63,617 bases of DNA from Gnetum montanum. Taxonomy: Eukaryota; Streptophyta; Gnetopsida; Gnetales; Gnetaceae. The notes under the pieces are model-generated. The model saw nothing but the letters and a program-made list of their open reading frames with translations. It ran no database searches and was not told the origin of the DNA. Numbering within the stretch: the first letter of the stretch is position 1; every line of letters begins with the position of its first letter. Positions 1-12,275 of the stretch are shown in pieces. A program made the position numbers and the translations under genes. The stretch lies in NCBI GenBank assembly GCA_015680685.1, contig MNCI01028339.1:314103-377719 (forward strand). Reading direction: 5' to 3'.

Positions 1-293
1 CCAATTAACACTCCAACAACCATATGGCCCAATGAACATAGCCATGGAGAGTGACATCCTGATCCTTGCATACCATCTTACGGTCTCAATTATCATAGTG
101 GGTTAACTCGTTATTTGGAAACTACATCTTATAAATCACCCCACTATGCTTACTATAATCAGGTGTGTGAACCCTGATGGGGTAAGTATGACCAAGTTTC
201 AATATTTTCAACATGCAAGGATTCTCATCTTTCATTTATTAATCCTTGCCATGCTCAACCGTTTAGTTATGGGGGATATCCCCCATTCTAAAT
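1..293 (+). pseudogene. gag C-terminus of element 1
   Basis: The frame starting at base 1 matches the minus-strand gag end of fragment D near 56586-56640: both contain a Pro-Ile-Asn-Thr-Pro-Thr run followed by an Asn-Glu-His motif. It continues through a Tyr/Pro-rich tail and ends at a TAA near 291-293, with TGA codons in frame near 52 and 175. This is the disordered tail of a capsid-type Gag; the capsid domain is upstream of the window. After the stop only spacer follows, with no protease or RT. The two premature stops mark it as a relic. Confidence 0.65.
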
Positions 294-1677
294 AATAATC
301 AGGGTTAATAAATATTTTTCATTTTCTTTAATTTTACAAGTTTTTGTTTTCCAGCTTTTTATTTTTTCAAATTCTTGTTTTATCTTTTTGTCTTTTTACA
401 TTTTTATAAGTAATCTCATCTACGAATAAAACACTCATGTGGCTCATTGGTTGAGGTGTGTTCTATGTTATCAAGTCTCGAGTCGTCAATTATGTGGACA
501 GTGAGCCCATTACACCCAGTCATCCATTCTACAAATAGGAGGTTCTGTTTGAGGGTACAGTGATATTCTTGACATTCTTAAAACTCAAAATTAATTTTGT
601 GTTCATTGTACCCAGAATGAAGAAGGATGGACCAAGAGGGAATGATTATGGTGTGACATCAAGGGGACTTGTGGATTCTTTTTGGTAACGTCTATGAGAG
701 TTATCATGCAACATGGTTGTACTAAGATCCTTGTAGATTTAACGCAAAATGGGAGTAAGAGTAATCAAAAGGCACTCAAAGATCCAATGGTGTTCTAGGG
801 GGTCGCACTGGAAAGACATGCACCCATGCCTGAAGGTTGGTGGCTTCTCTAGATTCATTCATTCAAAAAAAAAAAAAAACCATAAAAAAACAAAGGAAGT
901 GCCACAAAGCAAAAATCACTTCTCCCTTGAACAAAATGCCAAGTGATCGTATGCCCTGTTGTTATGGTACTCTCATCGTCGCTCATCATGGGATGAAACA
1001 ATGCGGTGTCACTGATTAGAGGAATGGACTTGGTCCTGATCTTGGATTGACAGGTTAATGACACATAAATCATGCTTTACACATAGGATTCATTGTTCCC
1101 TAGGTCAGTCACCTCATGTCCCAATCTCTACAATCCCTTCTATACCTCATCTCATCTTGCTATTCATGTAATTGTTGCTTGTGTCTTATATAGTGTAAAA
1201 TTCTTACCTCATTTCGGTAATATTTACATGTGTGTGTTTTGTGGAACCAGTGTGGATTACATTTAATCCTTCTAGTACCCATGGACACTTTTAAGTGTAG
1301 TTACACAAGGGCATTATAGGTTGGAACCTGCTTTGGGGAGGACCCACTTGTGTAATATTTTGTAATTTTCACTCATAACATAGCTCACACACCCCATTTA
1401 TTACCCTCAACATATTTTCCATGATATTCTTTTCTTTTTTACTATCCCTCAGAATTTCAACGTTCCTATGTACCATTACGTGAATTTTTCTCTCACTTAC
1501 CACCTGAGGCTTTATGGATCAAATTCCACCAACATATAATTATTCGTGCCTTCAAAACTATCTAAATTACCCTAGAACCCTTCAACATGTGCCCACATGT
1601 CCTTAATTTCCATTTTTAATTCCAGAAAAATCTTCAAAATTCGGTATTTTTCCCTCGGCCTAAACATTGATAGGCAA
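294..1677 (+). other. Non-coding spacer of element 1 between gag and aORF
   Basis: No credible gene is seen. Part of 340-510 is repeated on the minus strand at 56460-56584 in fragment D, directly after its gag. Stretches around 500-690, 800-860 and 1300-1360 resemble the spacer of element 3 at 44040-44220, 44400-44440 and 44800-44900, with shared phrases such as 'ggggaggacccacttg'. The spacer is therefore an inherited part of this element group. A poly-A run lies at about 865-880. Confidence 0.55.
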
Positions 1678-1735
1678 CGATATCGCGTATGCAATATCAC
1701 GTACATGATATTGCGTCACATTCAGCTATAAATAG
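1678..1735 (+). promoter_or_regulatory. Internal promoter-like block: three 14-bp repeats plus TATA box
   Basis: Three tandem 14-bp units of the form RATATYRCGTMNNN run from about 1679 to 1719 and are followed at 1726-1735 by a TATA box, CTATAAATAG. The same arrangement occurs in this element's own 3' LTR at 23786-23846. About 31 of 40 bases of the two repeat blocks agree, and nearly all differences are transitions. The block sits 470 bp upstream of the aORF ATG, so it is placed to drive a separate aORF transcript. Promoter activity is inferred. Confidence 0.6.
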
Positions 1736-2207
1736 TGACCCCCCCGCAACACTTACCATCATTTTCATCAATTCACATGGAGGAGTTTTTTGAATTTTTC
1801 TCTACGACTTGTGATTGTGAGATCCTTGCTTTTATACCTATATCTCGCTCATTGGTACTCCGATTTTCATTCCATTTGAACCTACTTGAACCTGGAGTGT
1901 TCAACCTAGTTGTGGGGGAGGGTCACACACTGAAGACTGCATAACATTTTTTGAATTTATCATCGCCCGAAGGACATTATCAAGGGTAATTAGTTGTAAT
2001 ATTAAGTATAATTGTGCCAAAATTAATTTCATCCCTTTAGGTACACTGGGAAATTAAATTTGGAAACCACCTAAGTAAAAAGGACTCATTATTATAATCT
2101 TTTGGGAAACATCACACAAAGATAAAATAAATTAATTAAGGTAAGCAGTAAGGTATAACTTAACTTTAGAAACAACCTTACTAACGCCTGGCCTCGTGTG
2201 ATTGTAG
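1736..2207 (+). other. Putative aORF leader with a 5' intron
   Basis: The interval between the internal TATA box and the aORF carries no supported ORF. It ends in a splice-acceptor-like TGATTGTAG directly abutting the ATG at 2208. Candidate donors are GTAATT at 1986 and GTAAGC at 2141; the latter would give an intron of only 67 bp. Element 3 has the same arrangement (ATGATCATAG then ATG at 45621), which supports a conserved leader intron in both aORFs. Confidence 0.4.
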
Positions 2208-4971
2208 ATGGCCCCGAAATGTGGACAACAGGAAGGTCCTGCACAAGGTGGAAGCAAACAACCTAAGAGAGGTGAAGAAGAAGTCCTTGCCAGAAAACAT
2301 GCAGAGCAAGAGGAACAATCATTTAGCATTCATCAAGAAGACGCTACTACTGTACAATTTGGGTAGGTAGAAGGAGGAGCTGCTACAACGCCTGAATAGG
2401 GACAACATTTCATGTTGCCCCAGGATTGTGTTCAGGCTATCCAGGAAAGGTCCACATTCACTATGGTGATTGTGGAATTAAATTTTGAATCTTTTGCAGA
2501 GTTTGCTCCTGAGGCTGTTAGGGACCACCTCAAAGGGTCTCCCTTATGGCCTATCCTCTCTGCAAGTGGTGCCTGGTACCTAGGGGAAACATATCAATTC
2601 TGGCACAATAGAGAACAAGGCACCACCATTAACATTTGTGGTGTAATAGTTGATTTCTCTGTGTAGGCCATTTCGAAAGTATTAAACCTTCTAAATACAG
2701 GGCCAAAAGTTGCTTAGTTATCTACTCTTTTAGACCCTGATGCACGATGAGTTTGGTTAAAGAGGGCATATGGCAAGGATAAGACATTTGGAGAGTTGAT
2801 GACGGAAGAGAGGATCTATTTCAAAATTGGAATGTATCACCTCTTCCCTACAAAGGGCCTAAAAAGGATTTTAACATATGCGGCAAAGGGATGTGCAGTG
2901 GTGATAGAAAAGGTTAATGCTAATCTACCTCATCTATATTTCACGAAGATCCTAAGGTGGTTTGAAGAATGGAAGATAGGGAAGGTTGCATTACCCTTCC
3001 TTTGTCTTATTAGGAAGCTGTGCCGACATGTTGGTATTAGAGGATACACTAATGATGTCCTCCAAAAAGCCCAAAATGCTTCATATACTAAATTGTTAAA
3101 GCCACTAGCTGCAAGGAAAACCACTGGTGAGACATTGGTACTAGAACAAGAAAAAGAATAGACGGCTAAACCAACTACAACTCAACTTGTAGGACCCAGC
3201 CAACTTCCAAGTACGGGACCCAACCAACAACAAGAAGTAGGGCCTAGCACAAGCTAGGATCAACCATCATCGTTGCAAGATTATAGACCATCGATGAGCC
3301 ATCTCAGGGTTGTCACTGAGATAGTCAGTTGGGATGATGCAAATCTCTTTTGCATCATTGACGATGCCATATAGCCCACGGTTTCTTTGGATCATGCAAG
3401 GGGTGAAGTGTCCATCCATACATGAGGAGGAGAAAGTACTTGGTGATAATAGATCTCGGGAAATGCTACATCTTTCCAAGTATAATTAGAAACTGGTGAA
3501 GGGGCCATGGTGGTGGTCATGCAACACCAGGATGCAACATGAGTCGTAGAAGTGGTTGCAGACCACATCAAAGAATCATTTAATGTACTTGTTGTGCCAC
3601 CGGTAGATCTCACAGGAGCATGGGATGCTCAAACTTTGGTCAGAATCTCAATGACTCCTGCAGAACATGAGGATGTGCTTGATTGATTGCTACAAACAGG
3701 ACAAATAATGATGTCCTTGTTTGACATCCCTAAGGATGTTACATCAATTCAATCAGACCTTATTTCCACTAAGGGGAATTTGATCTTGATAGAGGTGAGG
3801 GCTGAGCATGCTAAAGTAGAGATGCAAAAATTGCAAGAAAAGCTCGTGGCCCTACAAGCAACACAACGGGACCCTTTGCAATATGTTCCCGCAGACCAGC
3901 TAGACAGTTTCAAACTAAGCAACTAACCAAACTACTCTTGGAAAATAAGAAGGTGGTAGAAGAAAAAGAGAACGTTGTTTGGGATTCCTCTGCAACACAG
4001 TGCAAACTTATGCACATACCAAGGCATTCAAGGCCTTACAAGAGGAAAACAAATAGCTTGTTGCTGACAACCTTTGGTTAACCTTTGTGGAAAAGCAAAA
4101 GAATGTTATCAAAGAACATTTTTATCAGTTGCGAGAACAATTCATCCTAGTCAACTAAGACATAAGCTATTTAGCCAGGGAAAATCGAACCCTCTCAATG
4201 GAGGAGGTACGCACTATTGTCCAAATGACGGCTATTGAAATTAGCGTATGGCAAAAGGAGAAAAAATGACATGAAATGCTAAAGGAGGACTTCTGTGATT
4301 AGGTGGGAATGTACAAACAAATCATTGAGAAAGAGATCCATATGACCAAGGTCCACATCAATGCTATTAGTGCTCAACACTCTAATTGGCGAGCCATATT
4401 TGACACATATGCCTTTGCCCACCAAGCGGAAGTTAAGAACCGAGACCTACAGATCCAGGATATTACAGAATACATGGAATTGGCAAACCTACAGTATGTC
4501 AACCTTGCCATGTTTATATCAAGACGCCTGAGAATAGAGCTCGAACAACAGGTAGCTACCACCTATAGCAAATATGAAACAGAATTTGCAGAACGTAAGA
4601 AGATATTGCAAAAATTGGAGGTTGCAAATTTTGAGCTTGAGGTGGTGGAAGCAAGCTACCAAGGACAAAAAGGTGTCGCAACAGATTTGGCTCAACGGCT
4701 TGTGGATTTTCAAGAATACAGAGATAAAGCCAGAGCCTATGAGGATGAGCGACGGGTGTTTGCGACTTGGTATGTCAAGGCAAATCAAATGTTTCCGCAA
4801 CTACCTTGTCCATGGAAAGTGCCGACTCCATCAAACATCAGAACATTAGCATGGACGACGCAAGACCCTCAAACCAAAGAGGAGAAACTCCAGGCCATAC
4901 TTCAACGTCATCAAGTCCCAAGACCTAGAGCACAAGACAAAGGGAAAGCACCTATGGAGGAGCTGTATTGA
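2208..4971 (+). pseudogene. aORF of element 1 (plant-transposon-domain-like protein with C-terminal coiled coil)
   Basis: One frame starts at ATG 2208 and can be followed through several TAG/TGA stops to about 3926, then shifts frame and continues at 4303-4971 to a TGA. The N-terminus is basic and polar. Residues about 70-320 are a globular domain whose pattern (Val-Asp-Phe-Ser, later Leu-Pro-Phe-Leu-Cys-Leu-Ile and Gly-Ile) recalls the 'putative plant transposon protein' domain (PF20167) found in plant repeats. The rest is Gln/Glu/Lys-rich coiled coil. The aORF of element 3 at 45621-48440 is homologous end to end, including the phrases EYMELANLQY and KYMEFANL and a Lys/Arg-rich end. The gene occupies the env-like position, but I see no membrane segment. 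The domain name is a resemblance, not a search result. Confidence 0.6.
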
Positions 4972-5159
4972 CCTAAATTGTCAATGTAAGGCTGGAAGGG
5001 AAAAGAAACACCGAAAGATTGTCAGGAGGACATAGCTGACCCTGCTTTCGCCTAAGGGAAAGCTAGAAAAGGAAACGAAGGTAGAGTGCCTTGGATGGTC
5101 TACATGCAAATCAACCAAGGACTTTTCCGAGCGTAAACTATGGCATGCACTGGGGTAAT

Positions 5160-6858
5160 CGTAACTAATGATGTATGAAATGTAAATAGTGATGTACGAA
5201 ATGAAATGCAAACAGAGCATATACAAAATAGTATTGCAAACAAAACGTAAACTAAATGTAAAATAGAGTAAAAAAAATAATGGTTGGTAAAATGAACTGT
5301 ATTGTATTGCTCAAAAAAGATGTGCACCGGTCAAAGCGTAGCTGCACGTGTGTAAGACAGGTCAAGCACCAAGCCCCTGGGTGATGTGATATGTTTTAGA
5401 ATTGCTTGGATTCTAGGAGTCAAGTGTGCCCGAGCACCCAAGGATTACTGGTCTGAGTTTCTTAAGCCATCAACCTTCAAAATTGCCAACCCTGTTTATG
5501 TGAATTGACAGGGTATTTATAGGGTTTGGCCAGGTTCGGGCATGGAATTCATGAATGGAATCAATGGCTGAGAGATGAGAGGAAAATGGATCAAGTGACA
5601 CGTGTTCGATGCACAGTTGTATGTGAGTTGGACATGCGTGGGCAAGCTACATTTTTGACCAGGTGCATTGTATCTTACAATGTGTGTTAACTTACTCAAG
5701 CTGGCATACGCTCATTAGAGCACATACAATTCGGAGTGTAAGAGTCTAACAAGCTCACAAATAATGAAAATTTGCAATGAAATGATAATGTACAATAAGA
5801 GAAATCGACTCTGGGTCACTTGAAACTTCTGGATCTCTAAATTGACAGCTGCAAGATGTTAATTTGAGTGGTTCTATGGCTATTTGAGGCATCTTTGCTT
5901 GACTAGAACTTCCAGCATGAGTTGATTTTGTCTTGGTGTGTCCTCAGCGTGCGCACGTTGCACTCACACTACACTCACGCTGCACTCATGCTGCCAGCGT
6001 GACCTCAGTGTGAGTGAGCCAGAATGATAGATTTTCACCAAATTTTGATTTTTGAAGCCTATTTCTTAAAGTGTAATGATTTCCTGACTGTGATTGACCT
6101 TGAGAATGATCTGCAAGTCAAAAATTGAGCCTGTTGTGTCTTTTTTTTGAACCACTTTTGGGTAGCTCACGCTGGACTCATGTTGCTAACGTGAGTGCAG
6201 CATGACCACAGTGTGAGCTGCAAAAACCTACAATTTTTGGACTTGAAATGTCGAATTCTGGAGGCTGTAATCTGAAGTTGTCAAAAATGAGCTTTGAGGA
6301 TGACTTGCACTTTGGAAATTAGATCATTTTGACTCAGTTTTGGGCTTTGAAAGTTGCTCACGTTGCACTCATGCTGGCAGCATGACCTCAACGTGAGTGT
6401 AAAAATGTGAACAATTTGTTTCCAAATTTGAATTTCCGAATGCTGAAGCTTGGAGTGGACATTAGTGGCCCTTGAGGATGGATTACAACTTGGAAATAAA
6501 ATCATTTTAACTCATTTTTGGGGCCGTTAGAGTCGGTCATGCTGTGCTCACACTGTCAGTGTGACCTCAGTGTGACCACAGCGTGAGTGAGAAATTTCAC
6601 ACTTTTTGACCTGAAATTTGAATCTGTGAATGCTGAAACTTTGAACTAGGCACAATAGTGACCCTTGAGAATGCCTTGCACCCTCAGACTGAGCCACATT
6701 TGACTTGATTCTAATGTCGTTTAGAGTTTCTCACACTGAGGACAAGCTAGCTTGACAGCATGAGTTCTATGTCTTAGTCAAATTTTGCCTCCCAAATGCT
6801 TTAAAGGGATCAAGTTGTTCTTGTTTCAAAGTGTTAGGCTGAAATTAGTGATGTTTCA
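5160..6858 (-). repeat. 3' LTR of element 2
   Basis: It matches 21856-23540 along its whole length. Read on the minus strand it starts TGAAACATC at 6858. A TATA box (CTATAAATACC) lies at 5512-5522, so U3 runs from 6858 to about 5525 and R-U5 from there to 5160. U3 contains clusters of CAGCGTGAG-like words, in both orientations, at about 5945-6010, 6170-6225, 6357-6395 and 6535-6590. The same words recur upstream of the antisense gene inside the element (12600-13760). Confidence 0.85.
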
Positions 6859-6871
6859 TTGGCCCCTCTTT
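6859..6871 (-). other. Polypurine tract of element 2
   Basis: On the minus strand the bases just before the 3' LTR read AAAGAGGGGCCAA, followed immediately by TGAAAC. This is the expected plus-strand primer and fixes both the element's orientation and the LTR edge at 6858. Confidence 0.7.
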
Positions 6872-8559
6872 GTTGATGTTTGGAGGAATCCACCTGAGAG
6901 GCGTCCACAAAGAAGTGCAAACACCATGAACAACCAAGTACCAAGCATTATCCGTCGATCCTTGGCTGGATGTCATCACACCATGTTCAAAAGTACATAG
7001 GATTGGGAAAGTGTAGTTTAAGATGTAAGGGGAGTGATTGTAACATGGGGAAATCAAGAATTGATCAAGGGTTATAATTGCTACCGAAATTTTGAGAGAG
7101 AAATGCTCTCACGTGAATGAGCTATATCTTTGGTCCTTGTCAATAGCCAGTGTTCAGCAGAGTTGGAGCCAAGACATAGGAGGTACGTTCTTTGGAGAAA
7201 TAGGACTCTTATAGAGTGTTTACAGGGCCCGTTGTAAATAGCCAAAGCCACATGATGATGTGCAACATGATCTCTTTGAGATATGAGTGTAACTGTTTTC
7301 CAAGATAATTGCCTTCTCACTTGGGGCTTGTATGAGAATAGCCAATAGTCTTTGATTTATGATATCAACGGGGTCATGAAGACCTTTTCCGTGCATTTTG
7401 CTCTTTGACCTTTTTGTTCCTTTTGTTTTTGTTTTTGTTTTTGTTTTCTTTTTGATGTTTTCTTATTCTCTTTGGTCTTTTTGAAAGAGCTTACTTTTAG
7501 TGTTGTGCTTGTGTTCGAGTGCTTGCATTTTGTATCAAGTATTGTATACTATGTTTTACGTTGCAACTGCTTAGAGAGTCACAGTGTGCAACAGTGTATC
7601 AAGAGCTTTGAGGTGAGTATGATACAATGTATTTGGGGGATGTAATTGAATAGGATAAAGGGGGCATGATGGGGAAATAGGGAATGTATCAGAAGTTGGG
7701 AATGTACTTATGAATGAATTGACTAACATAGTTACGTGCATTAGGAAGAATGTGATACCTTATCATCATGATGAAGTGCATCTATGCATGAATGTTTCAG
7801 GTGTGTCATCCTACAAACACAACTCCAAGAAGACAAGAAAAACACAAATGAATCATTTAACTAAGCACTTTAAACAAGGAGATGGAGCCACTGCATGCAA
7901 TTTAAAAGTAGAAAGAATCATGAACAACATTAGCTTCATTAGGGTCCATGAGATAAATTATGCAGCAAGTCTTTGTGGAACATGTACAACCAATTGCAGC
8001 AACACATCTTTTCAAGTTTTTCCTGGTTGTCGATGATGTTGTCAGTTTATAGTCTTAGTGAACTGTTGCGGGTTAGTTTCACATCACAACCCTTTGGACA
8101 ATGCCAGTTTAGCATCGTAGCGGATGATGCATTGCTAGTTTATAGTCGTAGCAGACTATAAAGAGGCAAACCAGTTTACAGTCTTAGTGGACTCTAGATG
8201 CTAGTTTCACATCATGGTAGACAGATGTGGCAGTTTAGTATCATACCGGATAGAGCTTTGTGATGTTGATTTATTATCATGACTCCAAGACATTCTGTGG
8301 TATCAGTTTTAAGTCATGATGCCAGGACTGTTCTGTGGTATTACTTTTAAGTCATGACGCTAGGACTATTCTATGGTATCATTTTTAAGTCATGATGCCA
8401 GGACTGTTTTTTGTATCAGTTTTAAGTCATGATGCTAGGACTGTTCTATGGTATCAATTTTAAGTCATGATGTGAAGACTATTCTGTGGTATCAGTTTTA
8501 AGTCATGATGTCGAGACTATTCTATGGTTCAACTTTATTAGACATAGTACCGTTTTAGG
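6872..8559 (-). other. 3' untranslated region of element 2 between integrase and PPT
   Basis: No gene is supported here; open stretches on either strand are short and carry no family motif. A T-rich tract with GTTTTT repeats lies at about 7410-7450. The tandem repeat array at 8036-8530 occupies the end next to the integrase. Confidence 0.5.
8036..8530. repeat. Tandem array of 'cagtttta-agtcatgat' units in element 2
   Basis: From about 8290 to 8526 there are roughly six copies of a 38-39-bp unit containing 'ttttaagtcatgatg' and 'ggactgttctgtgg'. Looser copies of the form 'cagtttatagtcttagtggac' occupy 8040-8270. Shorter relatives ('cagtttaaggtcat', 'agtttaacgtcat') occur at 12215-12270 and 18165-18410, the two ends of the interval holding the antisense gene. 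Confidence 0.75.
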
Positions 8560-9891
8560 TATAGGTGATTTGTAGGATTAGCGAACTTGTTCCCGTCCAT
8601 GTCAGCAAGTTTGAATGCTCCATTATTGTATGCCTTGGTGACTAAGTAAGGCCCTTCCCAGTTAGCTAAGAACTTATTTGGGTGTTCACGGATGGCTTTA
8701 AGGACTAGGTCTCCTTCCTTAATCGGGCGTTTATGAAAATCATGTTTGTGTCGTTGTCGCTGTTGTTTCTAGTACCACTCAATTTGATCAAGCGTTCACA
8801 CACGTTCTTCCTCCACTAAGTCAAGGTCAACAATGTGCAGTTCATTATTTTGACTTTCATTGAGGAGGCCCGAGAGAGCTATTCGCAACGAGGGAACCTG
8901 TAACTCTAAAGGTAAAATAACTTTAGATCTGTATACAAGACTATATGGAGTTTTACCTGTAGATGTTCGATGTGTCATTCTGTATGCCCACAATGCGTAG
9001 ACTAATTGTTCATCCCATCATTTCTTGCTCTTATTTAGCATCTTTTTGAGCACAATGATGATAGTTTTGTTTGTAGCTTGCACTTGACCATTGCTCTATG
9101 GGTAGTAAGGTGATGAAAATGCATGTTTAATACCCAGGCTTTCACAAAAACTCTTAGTATCTGCACTGCTGAACTGTAGCCCATTGTCAGTAACGATGGT
9201 CATCAGAATACCAAAATGGGTCACAATATTTTCTATTATGAAAGTGCAAATATGTTTTGATGTGGTCTTCCTAAGGGGAATAACTTCTACCCATTTTGTG
9301 AAGTATTCAGTTGCAGTGATAATAAAACTGTCTTGTAGAGGATGATGGCGTTATCGGTCCAATTAAGTCTAATCCCCATTTTTGGAATGGTTATGTGATT
9401 TGTGTTGTGTTCAATTCATTAGGTGGCACATGTATTAGGTTACCATGCCTTTGGAAAATGTCACATATTCTGACCTTGGAGATGCAATCATACTCCATGT
9501 GTGGCCAGTAGTAGCCTAAGTGCGTAATCTTTGTTGCCATTGCCTTGGGTGCAATGTGCCCCCCACAAAGTCCTTCATGCACTTGTTCTACAATGGGTTG
9601 ACCGTCGATGCTACTAATGCATATCAGTAGAATGCCTTCATAGGATTTGCGACACAAGGTGTCTCCTATTAACGCATATTGCTGAGAGCGTTTTCGCACA
9701 ACGTCCTTTTGAGTATTTGTCAAGTGTTGTGGAGGCTCGTCTCTTAGAAGGTATTCTTTTATGTCATTGTACCATTCTATTGTGTGTGTTGTCCTAATGG
9801 ATGCTATAGGCATTTCATCAAGAGTGTTAATTATAGGTTCGGTACAACTTGTTATAGAGCTAGGCAATGCATGGAACATTTCAGGTGTCAT
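8560..9891 (-). pseudogene. Integrase region of element 2
   Basis: Reading from 9891 leftwards, the frame has an integrase zinc-binding region (His-Glu-Gly-Leu-Cys-Gly-Gly-His, later Cys-Asp-Ile-Phe-Gln-Arg, giving an HHCC-type finger) and ends at a TAG near 9391. The catalytic core follows, starting with a Trp-Gly-Leu-Asp-Leu-Ile-Gly-Pro motif (first catalytic Asp), but is then broken by stops and frame changes. A C-terminal piece at 8796-8993 contains Arg-Thr-Ser-Thr-Gly-Lys-Thr-Pro-Tyr-Ser-Leu-Val-Tyr, typical of plant Ty3/gypsy integrase after the core. The enzyme would insert the element's cDNA into chromosomal DNA. It is inactive here. The match to the family is confident. Confidence 0.8.
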
Positions 9892-10350
9892 GTTTAAGGC
9901 TAATGTAGCAAGTGCATCGACGATGGTGTTTTCGCTTCTAGGGATATGCTATATATCTATTTCTACTAGGTGCCTTAGCAGATGTTTGGTCAAATCACAA
10001 TAAGGTTGCAAATGGAGAGCCTTACATGCATAAACCTTAGTGACTTGATTAATAACTAGCTGTGAATCACCTCGAACTACAAGATGTAAGATTCCTGAAG
10101 TCAACATTGCTTGAAGACCTCTAAGAAGACCTTCGTATTCCACCACATTATTGGTATAGGGAAAGGTCAATCGGTAAGTGAAGGGTTGGATTTCTCTAGA
10201 GGGGTACATTAAAATGGCCGCAACACTTCCTCCTCGAGAGGTTGAAGCTCCATCGAAATAGAGGATTGCCTTGTAGTTGTCAGGTACGGTTTCTATACTA
10301 TTAACATTCTCATCAGGGAACTCAGGGTTAACTATTGCTTGATTATGCAT
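9892..10350 (-). pseudogene. Second (archaeal-type) RNase H domain of element 2
   Basis: This stretch reads Leu-Tyr-Phe-Asp-Gly-Ala-Ser, then Asn-Asn-Val-Val-Glu-Tyr-Glu-Gly-Leu-Leu, then Val-Arg-Gly-Asp-Ser-Gln-Leu-Val-Ile-Asn, which are the Asp-Glu-Asp catalytic signatures of the archaeal-type RNase H carried by Tat-lineage elements in addition to the ordinary one. After one in-frame stop (about 9949) the frame continues through Ile-Pro-Arg-Ser-Glu-Asn and Ala-Asp-type residues into the integrase linker. The domain degrades RNA in the RNA-DNA hybrid during reverse transcription. Unlike its neighbours, the catalytic residues are retained. Confidence 0.8.
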
Positions 10351-12144
10351 TGGTGAGATGGCTAATTATGTAACTATTGCTTGACCTTTTGTGGAAGATT
10401 GAGCAACATAGTGTAAGTCAAACTCTATGATCATTGCTTTCCACTTAGCTATCCTACTTGACTCATAGATGTTGTTGGTAGTAGCGTGGAGTACATTATT
10501 CTTGAAAATGATGTAAACTTGATTGCGGAAGAGATAATGCCATCATTTCTTCAAGGCGAAAATGAGGGCAAGGCATGATTTCTCCACGTCATTGTATCAT
10601 TGTTCATAGGTAATTAAGACATGGCTTAGGTAATATATAGGGATCTCAGCTCCATCTTTACATTTTTAACAAAGCATCGATGCAATGGAAGCATCAAAAG
10701 TTGCAAGGTAGATATAAAAGGGTTTATTGCCTTGCGGGGGATAAATGGTAGACAGTTGAGTCAGCTTCTACTTTATGTTCTCGAATGCATCCTAACATTG
10801 TTGGGTCCATTGGAAATGCATATTTTTCCGTAATAAGTGCTGCATTGGTCTCAAATTATCTGTCAACCTTTTGATAAAGTGTCTTATGAACTGCAGTCTA
10901 CCTTAGAGGCCACGTAGTTTTGTAAGGTTCTTTGGTGGTTGCATGTTAGTTATTGTCTTAACCTTATTAGGGTATACTCGTATTCCTTTTTTAGAGACTA
11001 CAAAACCAAGCATCTTGCTCGTTTTGACACCAAAGACACATTTCTTTAGATTGAGTCTAAGGTCATATTTGAGACAATGTTTAAGCACTAGGTCTAGATC
11101 TTTTACATGTTGTTCGGTTGTTTTACATTTAACCGCGATATCCTCAACGTAATCATTGAGAAAATTGAGCATGTAATCACTAAATATATATGTCATTGCT
11201 CATTGATATGTAGCACCTGCATTTTTAAGGCCAAATGACATCATAATATAATAGAATGTGCCCCAAGGTGTCATAAAAGTTGTTTTGAGTTGATGTTCTA
11301 GATTGATTCTTATTTGGTTGTATCCTGAAAATCTATCCATAAAGGATAATAGTGCATGTCCAGCAGTTGTGTCAATAAGTTGATCAATGCTGGGTAGCGG
11401 GAATTCATCCTTTATAGTGGTTGTGTTGAGATCATGGAAGTCGATGCATATGCGTATACTACCATTCTTCTTAGGGACTACAACAATATTTGATACCCAA
11501 TCGGAATAATCAATGACCCAGATGAAACCGGCTTGGTAGAGCTTTATGATTTTAGCACGGTCTGCTAACGCTACCTCAGGTCTAACCTTTTGTGCTTTTT
11601 GTTTTACCGGTTTAATTTTTCCATTAAGNTCTGCTAACGCTACCTCAGGTCTAACCTTTTGTGCTTTTTGTTTTACCGGTTTAATTTTTCCATTAAGGAT
11701 AATATTTTGTTGGACGATTCAAGGATCTAATCCTGGCATGTTGGTATATGACCATGCAAATGTTTTTATGTTGCCTTTCAGTACTTGAGTGATGTCATCG
11801 ACAAGTTGTGAGTCCAATAGGATGCTTAATTTCAATGTTCTAGCTTCACCATTAGATGTGGTAATGGGGACTTCAACAAGGGGACCTTCAGTGATATTAT
11901 CAGCTTCTAGATCCAAAGTCTTAGTTACATTTTTAGGCTAGTTTGACATTTCCTGAGTGGAGGCAATTAAATTAGTATAAGTGGATAGGTCAAGATCTAA
12001 GGATTCTGAGTTGATTGCCCTTTTACCTTCCCGTATGGTCCACTGAGAGACAATGTTGAAAGGATTTTCATAGTGGCTATGTGCTTGCTCCTGCCAATTT
12101 AAACTGGGAGCGAAGTAAGAGACACCCCCTTGATGAAAGAGTTA
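10351..12144 (-). pseudogene. Reverse transcriptase and first RNase H of element 2
   Basis: From about 12144 leftwards a pol N-terminal segment (NPFNIVSQWT-like) leads into RT. Recognisable blocks are Gly-Phe-Ile-Trp-Val-Ile-Asp, Val-Pro-Lys-Lys-Asn-Gly-Ser-Ile-Arg, Ile-Asp-Phe-His-Asp-Leu-Asn, Met-Asp-Arg-Phe-Ser-Gly-Tyr-Asn-Gln-Ile, and the palm motif as Tyr-Val-Glu-Asp-Ile near 11145. The first catalytic Asp of YxDD is therefore Glu here. The normal RNase H (Phe-Asp-Ala-Ser, Asp-Val-Glu-Lys) follows at about 10850-10400 with stops. An N at 11629 sits between two identical 68-bp copies. It copied element RNA into DNA and is dead in this copy. Confidence 0.85.
11561..11697. repeat. Exact 68-bp duplication around an N (assembly artefact likely)
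   Basis: Bases 11561-11628 and 11630-11697 appear identical and are separated by a single N at 11629. Removing one copy leaves a normal RT N-terminus, so this is more likely a gap-closing artefact than a biological repeat. Confidence 0.8.
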
Positions 12145-12194
12145 CTAAATGTAAACGAACATAGTGTAATCAAACTATGAACTGACAAAATTGG

Positions 12195-12275
12195 GAGACA
12201 TAGCAGTAGTCATGGCAGTTTAAGGCCATATCGGGCCACATGACAGTTTAAGGTCATGCTAGGCCAATAATATTC
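12195..12275. repeat. 'cagtttaaggtcat' repeats, left end of the antisense-gene interval
   Basis: Two copies of 'cagtttaagg-cat' followed by 'ggcca' lie at about 12216-12268. They are short relatives of the array at 8036-8530 and of the repeats at 18165-18410. Confidence 0.6.

Noticed and set aside
2208-4971. Envelope protein in elements 1 and 3, as suggested by the env-like position
   Set aside because: I see no signal peptide, transmembrane helix or Cys pattern; the globular plus coiled-coil layout fits better with a plant-transposon-domain protein.
7710-8036. A 108-codon plus-strand frame beside the tandem array
   Set aside because: It lies antisense in the 3' untranslated region of element 2, with no motif and no support from a second copy.
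8036-8530. CRISPR-like array
   Set aside because: The units are contiguous, diverged tandem repeats without unique spacers, in plant retrotransposon DNA.
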